NCBI RefSeq assembly: GCF_030813635.1
Contig: NZ_JAUSUM010000001.1
Span: forward strand, 248,001 to 312,000
Direction: 5' to 3'
Length of the DNA: 64,000 nucleotides
Source: Salibacterium salarium
Lineage (GTDB): Bacteria; Bacillota; Bacilli; Bacillales; Marinococcaceae
Shown here: one piece after another, positions 53,102 to 60,994 of the stretch
How positions within the stretch are numbered: the first letter of the stretch is position 1
How the letters are laid out: every line of letters starts with the position of its first letter
Translations under genes and position numbers: made by a program
The notes under the pieces: generated by a model
Seen by the model: only the letters and a program-made list of their open reading frames with translations
What the model was told of the DNA's origin: nothing
Databases searched by the model: none

Positions 53102-53965
53102 ATGTTATCATTTTTGAAAAAATTGTTTGGAGATAAAGAGAAAGAAAAACAGTCCAAAAATCAGCCTCCTTCAAAAGGGAATAATCAAAAATCTACGAAG
53201 ACTAGTAACCAGAAATCTGTGAGAAAGGGTGAGCTGGGAGAGTTCAAGATTAATATTCAACTAGATCAGCTCCCGAAAGAATACAAGTACCTAAGTGATG
53301 TTATGATTGAAAATCCAAAATCTCGAACAGGATACTCGCAAATTGATCATGTTATTATTACTCCCTATGCCCTCGTTGTTATAGAGACAAAGAACTATGT
53401 TGGAGTGATTAAAGGCAAGAAGCAGGAAAAGAAATGGAATGTAAATAATAGGTTCCAAATGATGAATCCATTCTTGCAGAACTATGGTCATTTGGAAGCG
53501 GTGAAATCAACCTTGGATCTAAATAAAGATAAGAAATTAATTTCTATGGTTTCCTTTACAAGACGTTGTACGTTTAAGGTAGATTTAGAGCTAAGGGATA
53601 TTAAATCAGACCAGCTAATTGTTTATGATACGGAGCTATCAGAATTCATACATAGAAAGATGAATGTAGAAAAACTATATAACGAAGCGCCTTTATATAA
53701 TCAAGAGGATATTCAGATTATATATAACCAGTTAAAACAAGCCAATATTGAAGACCCCTTATTACGAAAAAAACATATCGAGTTAATGAAAAACGGGAAA
53801 GAAAGTACCGCGGCACAAGATTCAAAGGAACAAGCTACTTGTTATGTTTGCCAGAAATCTATCTCAGAAAAAGTAAAAGCCTATTGTTTAGCAAACCCAA
53901 AGAAGTTCGAAGGAAAAACGTATTGTTACGAGCATCAAAAGAATGTAGAAAAGGTGAAAAGCTGA
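53102..53965 (+). CDS. NERD-domain protein with C-terminal Cys/His cluster
   Basis: The 287 residues contain a NERD domain (PF08378, nuclease-related) at about 42-160: GELGEFKINIQLDQLPKEY, the predicted catalytic-like IDHVIITPYALVVIETKNY (D and ExK), and WNVNNRFQMMNPFLQN. A basic N-terminal tail (residues 8-41) precedes it. Near the C-terminus CYVCQKSISEK and YCYEHQ form a possible zinc-binding cluster. NERD proteins are linked to DNA processing, often on plasmids and in defence regions; the biochemical role is unsettled. It stands among decayed defence genes. The site GGGAGG precedes the ATG. Confidence 0.85.
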   Translation: MLSFLKKLFGDKEKEKQSKNQPPSKGNNQKSTKTSNQKSVRKGELGEFKINIQLDQLPKEYKYLSDVMIENPKSRTGYSQIDHVIITPYALVVIETKNYVGVIKGKKQEKKWNVNNRFQMMNPFLQNYGHLEAVKSTLDLNKDKKLISMVSFTRRCTFKVDLELRDIKSDQLIVYDTELSEFIHRKMNVEKLYNEAPLYNQEDIQIIYNQLKQANIEDPLLRKKHIELMKNGKESTAAQDSKEQATCYVCQKSISEKVKAYCLANPKKFEGKTYCYEHQKNVEKVKS

Positions 53966-54043
53966 TTCTTGGAGGTGGAAATGAACAAATTAGAACTGCG
54001 ATACAAATGTTCCAATCCATAAGAAACAAGCATATAAAACGTC

Positions 54044-54568
54044 TCAGTCCACTAATATAAAGTCATAGCCTGGTTTTCGATTTAACTGGTTCAATGAGCA
54101 AGTTGATGTCTCTACGTCGAAAGTGGTGCCGCCATAACGCCCTGTTAAATATCCGATTTCGAAGTTTTCATCGTTTCTAATCTTTAACTCTGACAGTGAA
54201 TACAGTACAGATTCCATCGTTTCTTCTTTTTTTTCTGTGATCCATATTTGGTCACGACGAAACAGATTTTTATGTTGCAGACTTGTATTATGAGTCGTGA
54301 ACAGCAATTGGCTGTTCGCTGTATTTATGGAAGAATCGTGAAATTGCTCCACTATATAGTGAAGTAGATGAGGATGCAGGCTGATTTCAAGCTCATCAAT
54401 GCAAAGAACGCGATTATTTTTTAGAGCTTCCATTATGATAATAATCATACGAATGAAATTACGAGTCCCTTTGGATTCCTCTCCCCAGCTGAACCATTGG
54501 TGACTATACGTTGGGATAGAATGAGCAAAAGAGATTTTTAGACGGAAAAGCTGTCTAATATCGTCTGG
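54044..54568 (-). pseudogene. C-terminal remnant of an AAA ATPase (AAA_21/OLD-like)
   Basis: The minus frame, open from 54568, has no start with a ribosome site. It reads FSWGEESKGTRNFIRM, EALKNNRVLCIDELEISLHP (Walker B: LCIDE), SQLLFTTHNTSLQHKNLFRR and ELKIRNDENFEIGYLTGRYG, the classic end of AbiLii/RloA-type AAA_21 ATPases found in phage defence. Walker A and the N-terminal half are missing, and another frame just upstream (VSPEVARRY) suggests a frameshift near 54570. It is a dead relic of a defence gene. Confidence 0.75.
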
Positions 54569-54719
54569 CTACTTCTGGTGATACTGTTTCCATCGTATAT
54601 ATCTTGGATAAAATGGTTGAATTTATAATCACATTCGTATATGATGAGTTTATGAAACGAACTAATGTTCCCCTTTTGGTTCAGTAAGAATAAATACTTT
54701 ATAGAATGGGGATTCTTCC

Positions 54720-55616
54720 ATGGCGATTGATCATGACCGCTTGTTCAAGGAGCTTCTCACGCACTATTTTGAGGAGTTTATGAAACTCTTTTTCCCGGAA
54801 GTCCACCAATCCATTGATTTTAACGACTTCCACTTTTTGTCCGAAGAATTATTTACCGACATTGTTGAAGGTGAGAAATATAGGGTAGATGTTCTGGCCG
54901 AGACCAAGTTAAAAGGGGAAGACGCATTTATCATTGTTCACGTTGAACCACAAAGCTACGAACAAAGGTATTTTCAGGAACGTATGTTTATCTACTTTAG
55001 TCGTTTATATGAAACCCACCGCTGTAAAATCCTTCCGATAGCTATTTTCAGCTACGATAAGATTCGCGATGAACCAGACACCTTCGAAATACACTTTCCA
55101 TTTGCCGATATCCTTTCCTTTCATTTTTTAAAATTAGAATTGAAAAAACAGAACTGGCGAAGCTTTATCCGTACCGAGAACCCTGTTGCTGCTGCATTGC
55201 TTTCGAAGATGGGGTATACTGAAGACGAACGCGTTGAAGTGAAAAAAGAATTTTTGCGTATGATAGTACGGATGAATATAGATGCCGCGCGTCAAACCTT
55301 ATTGACGAGATTTTTTGAAACGTATTTGCCGCTTTCCGTGAAAGAAGAGAATCAATTGATAGAAGAGGTGGAGCAAATGGATAAAAAGGAAGGAGAGCAG
55401 ATCATGGAAGTGATGGTGTCCTATGAACGCCGGGGGTTAGAAAAAGGGAAGGAACAAGGCAGAGAACAAGGAATCATACAAGGAAAAGATCAAGGAAAAA
55501 GAGAAGAAAAACGGAATATTGCGATCAACATGCTACAAAAAGGGATAGAAACGAATGTCATTGTGGATGTCACAGGATTAACGTTAGAAGAGGTTAAATC
55601 CCTAGGACAGGATTGA
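54720..55616 (+). CDS. Rpn-family recombination-promoting nuclease / putative transposase
   Basis: The 298 residues match the Rpn/YhgA-like family (PD-(D/E)XK nuclease): HDRLFKELLTHYFEEFMKLF at the start, the core VDVLAETKLKGEDAFIIVHV with E and K/Q residues, QSYEQRYFQERMFIYFSRLY and PIAIFSYDK. The C-terminus holds a Gly/Gln/Lys repeat (GKEQGREQGIIQGKDQGKR) followed by a small HTH-like end (IVDVTGLTLEEV), common in this group. Relatives in E. coli (RpnA) are calcium-dependent endonucleases that raise recombination. Such genes occur in several copies per genome. The ATG follows GGGGATTCTTCC. Confidence 0.87.
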   Translation: MAIDHDRLFKELLTHYFEEFMKLFFPEVHQSIDFNDFHFLSEELFTDIVEGEKYRVDVLAETKLKGEDAFIIVHVEPQSYEQRYFQERMFIYFSRLYETHRCKILPIAIFSYDKIRDEPDTFEIHFPFADILSFHFLKLELKKQNWRSFIRTENPVAAALLSKMGYTEDERVEVKKEFLRMIVRMNIDAARQTLLTRFFETYLPLSVKEENQLIEEVEQMDKKEGEQIMEVMVSYERRGLEKGKEQGREQGIIQGKDQGKREEKRNIAINMLQKGIETNVIVDVTGLTLEEVKSLGQD

Positions 55617-55964
55617 TTTCATTTCCAGACTTATGGGGACGGGCGATTTCTCATCATTCGTTTCCTTATAAAATTTTACTTCTTTCACAACGAGGTTAAC
55701 GATTGGGAGGAAGCTAGCAAGACTAGTGTGCCTCTTCCTTTCTGAAATTCATAGTGTATGTTCTAACCATTAAGATGAAACGAAATGTCATTTCTTTAGG
55801 TATCCCTTGGATGAATCCATCCAGTAAAGCATATGAAGGAGGGATGCCTAAGGTGATTAAAGGTGTCTTTACCGCCATATATTATCAGAATATTCAATCT
55901 TTTATACCTTATGTGTCCTGCAAAAAAGACGAATTTCTGCAGGATGTTTTTTACATGGTTATGC

Positions 55965-56056
55965 CTAATTGACAGAGTTTTTGATGGCGAATTTGCGCCA
56001 GTTTTTAACGGTAGTGGGGCGACGTTGTATTTGGTTGAGATTTCTGAACGAGACAT
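55965..56056 (-). pseudogene. HTH-like gene remnant B
   Basis: The minus strand reads MSRSEISTKYNVAP; one frame over it continues TTVKNWRKFAIKNSVN to a stop at 55965-55967. Joined, this is a plausible helix-turn-helix. It parallels remnant A at 51251-51330. Confidence 0.45.
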
Positions 56057-56352
56057 GGCAGTTGACGATCAGGGCGGAACCTTCTGTGAAGCATAAATGG
56101 ACTTAAGTGTATGGGTGTCCTTGTCGTGGGCGGTGGGGTTCTTTTTTTAAAAAATCTCAAGGTGCTAGAAAAGGTGTAGGTTTATCAAAGGGTTTTTATT
56201 CCAGCACGGATTATATCGTTATGATGAATATATATGAGATATCGGAATATATACCGGGAATGTTTCGAACGATGTACTATTTTGCTGAAATACCGTGTCG
56301 TTCCGGTGTTGAGGGCGTTTTACTTTTTTGTAACATTGCATTAATATTTAAT

Positions 56353-56381
56353 TTGTTAAATAATTATTAAATTAATATAAC
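56353..56381 (+). promoter_or_regulatory. Possible promoter of the HAD/ABC operon
   Basis: TTGTTA (56353-56358), a 17-base spacer, then TATAAC (56376-56381), 33 bases before the gene. Confidence 0.5.
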
Positions 56382-56413
56382 ATTCTTAATTAATTGAATG
56401 AAAGGAGGTTTGT

Positions 56414-57148
56414 ATGAGTTCTGCTTTATCTATTCATGAGTCTTCCTGGGATATTGATGCCATTTTATTTGATAAGGACGGAACGATTGTAGATTTTCCT
56501 TCTCTTTGGGTCAATTGGCTCAAAGGTGTTCTTGCTGATGTTTCTAGTGGGGAAACGTTGAGGAGCACAGAGCGTGCGCTTGGTATTTCAATTCAGGATG
56601 GTGTGGTTGATCCCAATGGGCCGCTTGCGATTGGAAGTGTGATTGACGTAAAAACGGTGCTTGCTGGTTGTCTTTATGAAGCAGGCTGGAGTTGGGATGT
56701 TGCTAAGCAGAGGGTGAATAAAAGCATCGAAGAGATAGAGGTAAAGGAACACTATATGGAGGATCTCCAATTGCTTCCTGGTCTGAAGGGTTTTCTCCAC
56801 CGGCTTGAGCGTAAAAATATAAAGAAAGCCGTAGTAACTGCAGATGAAACGGCTGTTGCTGAGAAACACTTAAAAGCACTAGGCATTCGTTCTTATTTCG
56901 AAGCTGTGATTGGCTCAGACCAAGTAGAAAAAAGTAAGCCTTATCCGGATATGTTACATAGGGCTTGTCACTCACTTGATGTTGAGCCATCCCGGTGTCT
57001 GATGCTGGGGGATACGAATTCTGACATGAGAACGGGACGAGCGGCAGGAACGAAAGCAAGTATCGGGTTGGTGAGCTATACCACACATAAAGATCATTTG
57101 ATAGATGCAGATGAAATAATTAATCATTATGATGATATTCAGTTTTAA
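56414..57148 (+). CDS. HAD-superfamily phosphatase
   Basis: The 244 residues show the HAD motifs in order: DAILFDKDGTIVDF (nucleophile and acid Asp), VVTADETAVAEKHL (motif II), the Lys in DQVEKSKPYPDML (motif III) and LMLGDTNSDMRTGRAAG (motif IV). The large helical cap (about 25-110) places it in the phosphoglycolate-phosphatase-like group. The substrate is unknown. It is the first gene of a set with an ABC importer, only 16 bases from the binding protein start, which suggests that the imported compound or a product of it is a phosphate ester. The site AAAGGAGG lies 6 bases before the ATG. Confidence 0.85.
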   Translation: MSSALSIHESSWDIDAILFDKDGTIVDFPSLWVNWLKGVLADVSSGETLRSTERALGISIQDGVVDPNGPLAIGSVIDVKTVLAGCLYEAGWSWDVAKQRVNKSIEEIEVKEHYMEDLQLLPGLKGFLHRLERKNIKKAVVTADETAVAEKHLKALGIRSYFEAVIGSDQVEKSKPYPDMLHRACHSLDVEPSRCLMLGDTNSDMRTGRAAGTKASIGLVSYTTHKDHLIDADEIINHYDDIQF

Positions 57149-57164
57149 AAAAGGGGTTTTTATT

Positions 57165-58133
57165 GTGAAAAAATGGATAGTTGCAGTAGGAAGTTTATTC
57201 GTATTAAGTGCGTGTGGCGGGGGGGATGACACCGTTACGATGTACACACACAACGATGAAGAAGAGATGCAGGAATTTGTTGCCGGCGTGGAAGAAGAAA
57301 CCGACGTGAATGTTGATCTTCTTCGTATGTCGAGTGAAGAAGCTTGGAGCCGAATTGATTCAGAATATCCAGACGTTAACGCTGATATGATGTGGGGGAT
57401 GCTTCATAGTTTTGCCCTCGTTGCAGAAGAGGAGGGCATGCTCGAGTCGTATGAATCGGAAACATGGGAAGATGTACCTGATGAATTTAAAGATCCGGAT
57501 GGCCAGTGGTACGGTTGGTCGTATTGGTTTAACGCACTAGCTATTAATGAAGAAATATTAGAAGAAGAAGGTCTTGATAAACCAGAGTCTTGGGAAGATT
57601 TATTGGACCCTCAATATGAAGGGGAAATTGTACTCCCAGACCCGGGTACATCTGGGACAGCTTTCCTGTTTGTGTCATCGTTGATGCAGATTATGGGAGA
57701 AGAAGAAGCATGGGACTATCTTGAAGAACTGGATGAAAACGTCGGCCAGTATTCACAGTCTGGTTCACAGCCAGCTCAATTGGCAGCCCAAGGAGAGTAT
57801 GCGATTGGCATTACATGGGATCAAGCCATCTTTGACCGGATGGACGAAGGATACCCAGTTGATATTGTCATTCCAGAAGAAGGCGTAGGTTATGACTTAG
57901 ACGTTGCCTGGATTTTCAAAGACGCTGAGAATCAAGAAGCAGCAAAAAAAGTGATTGATTACATTGGTACCGATGAAGGGATGGAGCTTGCAGCCGAATC
58001 TCGTTCGATGGTAACGAAACCTGGAGTAGAAGGTACGATTGATTTTGAACCTAACTTGATAGATTATGACGCTGTTTGGGCAGCTGAAAACCGTGAACGC
58101 ATCATGCAAGAATGGCAAAAAAAGTTTGACTAA
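57165..58133 (+). CDS. ABC transporter substrate-binding lipoprotein (AfuA-like)
   Basis: The 322 residues start with a lipoprotein signal (KKWIVAVGSLFVLSACGGG, lipobox LSAC) and continue as a type II periplasmic binding protein: VTMYTHNDEEEMQEFVAGVE, YGWSYWFNALAINEEIL, LPDPGTSGTAFLFVSSLMQI and AIGITWDQAIF. This matches the AfuA/FbpA/PhnS group, whose members bind ferric ion, phosphonates or sugar phosphates. The Tyr pair typical of ferric binding is not obvious, and the HAD phosphatase next door favours an organophosphate ligand. GTG 57165 lies 8 bases after AAGGGG. Confidence 0.85.
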   Translation: MKKWIVAVGSLFVLSACGGGDDTVTMYTHNDEEEMQEFVAGVEEETDVNVDLLRMSSEEAWSRIDSEYPDVNADMMWGMLHSFALVAEEEGMLESYESETWEDVPDEFKDPDGQWYGWSYWFNALAINEEILEEEGLDKPESWEDLLDPQYEGEIVLPDPGTSGTAFLFVSSLMQIMGEEEAWDYLEELDENVGQYSQSGSQPAQLAAQGEYAIGITWDQAIFDRMDEGYPVDIVIPEEGVGYDLDVAWIFKDAENQEAAKKVIDYIGTDEGMELAAESRSMVTKPGVEGTIDFEPNLIDYDAVWAAENRERIMQEWQKKFD

Positions 58134-58156
58134 GAACGTAACGGAGGACGACATTG

Positions 58157-59818
58157 ATGAATGAGGTAAGTACAGAACAAACGTCGGTTTTCTATAAGAG
58201 AAAAACGAAAGTCGAGAAGGGATATTTGGCGGCTGCCTGGGGTATTGCCGTCCTTCTCTTTGTTTTTATTTTGGCGCCGGTACTTGCTGTATTTGTGCAG
58301 AGTTTTGGAATAGGAAATGGAGGTTTTACGCTTGAGAACTACAAGCGTTTTTTTTCCAATTCATCCTATTTTCAGGCTTTATTTAATAGCATGGCAGCTG
58401 GAGTTATTTCAACTCTTGTCATATTAATGATAGCTATTCCTTTTGCGTTATATGTGACGCGTTCGAAAACAATGCTTTCTACCGTTTATCGAGGTATTGG
58501 GCTTTTGCCGCTTGTGGCACCGCCGTTTATTTTTTCTTTGGCTTTGATTATTTTATTCGGTCGAAGAGGTGTCGTGTCTCAGTGGATTGCTGATTTCACT
58601 GGCTTAGAAGTAAGTATATATGGTTTCTGGGGCGTAGTTATTGCACAAATTCTAGGGTATTTTCCAGTGGCGTATATGATGATTGAGAGTTCAATGCGGA
58701 ATATGAATCCAAGCTTAGAGCAGGCATCACAGGATTTAGGTGCAGGACAAGGCCGGACGATTCGAAAAGTGACACTGCCTCTCGCTGGAACGGCGATTTT
58801 AAAAGCCGGACTGATTGTGTTTGTTATGGCACTTGCTGACTTTTCTAACCCTCTTGTTATCGGAGGCGGCGAAAACTTTCTCGCTTCAGACGCCTTTTTA
58901 CTTGTGACGGGTCAGCAAAATCTTGAAATGGCTGCTGTTTTAGGTGTTTTTTTAATTTTGCCAAGCTTGGCTGTGTTTTTATTTCAGACCTATCTTTTGA
59001 AAGATCACGAGGTTGCTACAACGACGGGGGGAGAAAACAATCCACTTCATCCGAAAGTGAAAGCGACGATGTTTGGAATCAGCACCCTCATGGCTTTTTT
59101 CATCATTGTCATGTTTGTAATGGTTGTATTGAGTGCATTCGTCCAAATTATTGGAATTAATAATGAATTTACGCTTGAGCACTTCTCGGACACTTCCGGT
59201 TGGGATTTTCTAAGAAACAGTGTCATTGTGTCCTTCTTTGCAGCGCTCTTAGCAGCTGGACTTGGGATTCTACAAGGGTATATGACGGCGCGTAAAAATA
59301 TTCCTATGAAAAAACTGATGGAATTCACAGCGCTCTTTGGACTCGCAATCCCTGGTACTGTTATGGGTATTGGTTATGTATTAATATTCAATGGCCCACC
59401 TTTCTTTTTGACGGGAACGATCTTTTTACTCGTGATGAATATGGCGTTTCGTAAAATCGGAGTGGGGCTTGAGTCCGGTATCAGCCAAATGCAGCAGTTG
59501 GACGTATCACTAGAAGAGGCCTCTGCAGATCTTGGTTCTGGTCCTTATCAAACGTTCAGACGAGTGGTTGCACCGCTGTTGACCCCTGCTTTTATGGCCG
59601 GTTTCGTTTATACTTTTATGACCGCGATGGTGTCTGTCAGCTCGGTTATTTTCTTAATCGCACCGGGAATGAACTTGGCCGCGCCGTATATTTTAAACTT
59701 AGCCGACCAAGCAGCTGTTGGACGGGCTTCTGCGATGTCCTTTATTTTAATTGTTATCGTGCTTGCCTGTATGGGGATTTTAAAAGTAATTGAAAAACGC
59801 AGTGGATCGAATGTTTAG
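58157..59818 (+). CDS. ABC transporter permease with two fused membrane domains (AfuB-like)
   Basis: The 553 residues have about twelve membrane helices in two halves, each with the permease EAA loop that contacts the ATPase: EQASQDLGAGQGRTIRKVTL near residue 195 and EEASADLGSGPYQTFRRVVA near 455. Duplicated permeases of this kind are typical of the AfuB/FbpB group and PhnU-like systems. It follows the binding protein by 23 bases with the site GGAGG 9 bases before ATG 58157; a TTG one codon earlier is less likely. Confidence 0.9.
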   Translation: MNEVSTEQTSVFYKRKTKVEKGYLAAAWGIAVLLFVFILAPVLAVFVQSFGIGNGGFTLENYKRFFSNSSYFQALFNSMAAGVISTLVILMIAIPFALYVTRSKTMLSTVYRGIGLLPLVAPPFIFSLALIILFGRRGVVSQWIADFTGLEVSIYGFWGVVIAQILGYFPVAYMMIESSMRNMNPSLEQASQDLGAGQGRTIRKVTLPLAGTAILKAGLIVFVMALADFSNPLVIGGGENFLASDAFLLVTGQQNLEMAAVLGVFLILPSLAVFLFQTYLLKDHEVATTTGGENNPLHPKVKATMFGISTLMAFFIIVMFVMVVLSAFVQIIGINNEFTLEHFSDTSGWDFLRNSVIVSFFAALLAAGLGILQGYMTARKNIPMKKLMEFTALFGLAIPGTVMGIGYVLIFNGPPFFLTGTIFLLVMNMAFRKIGVGLESGISQMQQLDVSLEEASADLGSGPYQTFRRVVAPLLTPAFMAGFVYTFMTAMVSVSSVIFLIAPGMNLAAPYILNLADQAAVGRASAMSFILIVIVLACMGILKVIEKRSGSNV

Positions 59819-59830
59819 GAGGAAATAGGT

Positions 59831-60889
59831 ATGAGTGAGCAACCAATTTTGCAACTTAAAAAAATAGAAAAGTCATTTGGAGAGACGACGGTTCTTCGAA
59901 ACATAACGCTCGATGTTCAGGAAGGGGAACTCGTTACCTTTATTGGACCGAGTGGCAGTGGAAAGACGACGTTGCTTCGAGTGGTGGGTGGTTTTCACCA
60001 ACAGACAGGCGGAACGGTTTTACTCGGGGGACAAACGATTGATGTTCTGCCTCCGGAAAAACGCTCAACGGGCATGGTCTTTCAAAACTATGCGCTGTTT
60101 CCCCACATGACTGTATATGAAAATGTGGAATACGGATTGAAAATTCAGACCGTTGGGAAAGTGGAAAGAAATCAACGTATTAAAGATGCGTTGCAACAAG
60201 TCCAGCTCGACGGATATGAAAACCGTAAGCCAAGTGAGCTGAGTGGGGGGCAGCAACAGCGTGTAGCGATTGCGCGTTGTCTGGTTCTAAAGCCCAAAGT
60301 CCTTCTCCTGGATGAACCTCTTTCTAATCTCGATGCGAATTTGCGTGTAGTGATGCGTGATGAGATTAGACGTTTAAAAGAAGAGTTAAACCTCACAATT
60401 GTTTTTGTTACACACGATCAAGAGGAAGCATTGAGTATATCGGATCGGATTCTTGTTCTAAAAGACGGGATTGTGCAGCAATTAGAAACGCCTTCTATCG
60501 TTTACCAACGTCCGGCGAATGAATTTGTCGCTAAATTCGTCGGACATGCCAATCTATTAGAAGGTACATTCACGGTAGAAGGCGAGGAAACATATTTTCA
60601 AACGAAAGGGAATGGGTTGCGCTTTCCTGTTGAAGTAGAAGGACCGGTATCTGAAAGTGGAACAATTCTCTTACGACCTGAAATGATGAACCGGGATTCG
60701 GCTAGTCCTTACCAAGGAACGGTAGATAAAACGGTATATCACGGCAATTATGTCAGGTATTATTTTTCAATGGACGGAGAATCTTTGTTCTTAGATGATA
60801 ATAATCCTTTCCACACCAATCTTCTACAAAAAGGTGATCAAATTAATGTCGCCTTTCCTAGACGTCTCCATGTTTTGCCAAATTGTTAA
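59831..60889 (+). CDS. ABC transporter ATP-binding protein (AfuC/PotA-like)
   Basis: The 352 residues carry Walker A GPSGSGKTTLL, Q-loop VFQNYALFPHM, signature LSGGQQQRVAIARCL, Walker B VLLLDEPLSNLD and the switch His in VFVTHDQEEAL. The C-terminal 110 residues form a TOBE domain (LLRPEMMN). This is the class of importers for iron, polyamines, phosphonates and sugar phosphates. It ends the phosphatase-importer set and starts 12 bases after the permease with the site TTAGGAGG. Confidence 0.93.
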   Translation: MSEQPILQLKKIEKSFGETTVLRNITLDVQEGELVTFIGPSGSGKTTLLRVVGGFHQQTGGTVLLGGQTIDVLPPEKRSTGMVFQNYALFPHMTVYENVEYGLKIQTVGKVERNQRIKDALQQVQLDGYENRKPSELSGGQQQRVAIARCLVLKPKVLLLDEPLSNLDANLRVVMRDEIRRLKEELNLTIVFVTHDQEEALSISDRILVLKDGIVQQLETPSIVYQRPANEFVAKFVGHANLLEGTFTVEGEETYFQTKGNGLRFPVEVEGPVSESGTILLRPEMMNRDSASPYQGTVDKTVYHGNYVRYYFSMDGESLFLDDNNPFHTNLLQKGDQINVAFPRRLHVLPNC

Positions 60890-60930
60890 GGTGCCTGACC
60901 CCCGGTACGGTGAAGCGTTAAAGAAGAAGT
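60889..60930 (+). repeat. Dispersed repeat, copy 4
   Basis: GGTGCCTGACCCCCGGT then ACGGTGAAGCGTTAAAGAA, directly after the ABC ATPase stop. It is the most complete copy of the left part. Confidence 0.65.
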
Positions 60931-60952
60931 TGTGTTATCCTGCTAATACTTA

Positions 60953-60989
60953 AAAAAGCTGTCTCTGGATTTTTCCAGAGACAGCTTTT
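60953..60989. terminator. Bidirectional terminator between ABC operon and SLH gene
   Basis: AAAAGCTGTCTCTGG pairs perfectly with CCAGAGACAGCTTTT around ATTTTT, so it works on both strands. Confidence 0.88.
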
Positions 60990-60994
60990 GCATA

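Larger units (their letters stand above)
55617..56413. other. Gene-poor region with HTH-like remnant B
   Basis: About 800 bp. Short frames occur but none has a convincing ribosome site. The minus strand holds remnant B (55965-56056). The right end is very AT-rich and contains the likely promoter of the HAD/ABC operon (56353-56381). Confidence 0.55.

Noticed and set aside
55754-55972. 72-codon frame between the Rpn gene and the HAD gene
   Set aside because: No ribosome site, no protein pattern, and it overlaps a decayed segment on the other strand.
56414-57148. Phosphonoacetaldehyde hydrolase (PhnX) for the HAD gene
   Set aside because: The PhnX-specific cap-domain lysine motif was not seen and no aminotransferase phnW lies nearby, so only the general HAD phosphatase call is kept.
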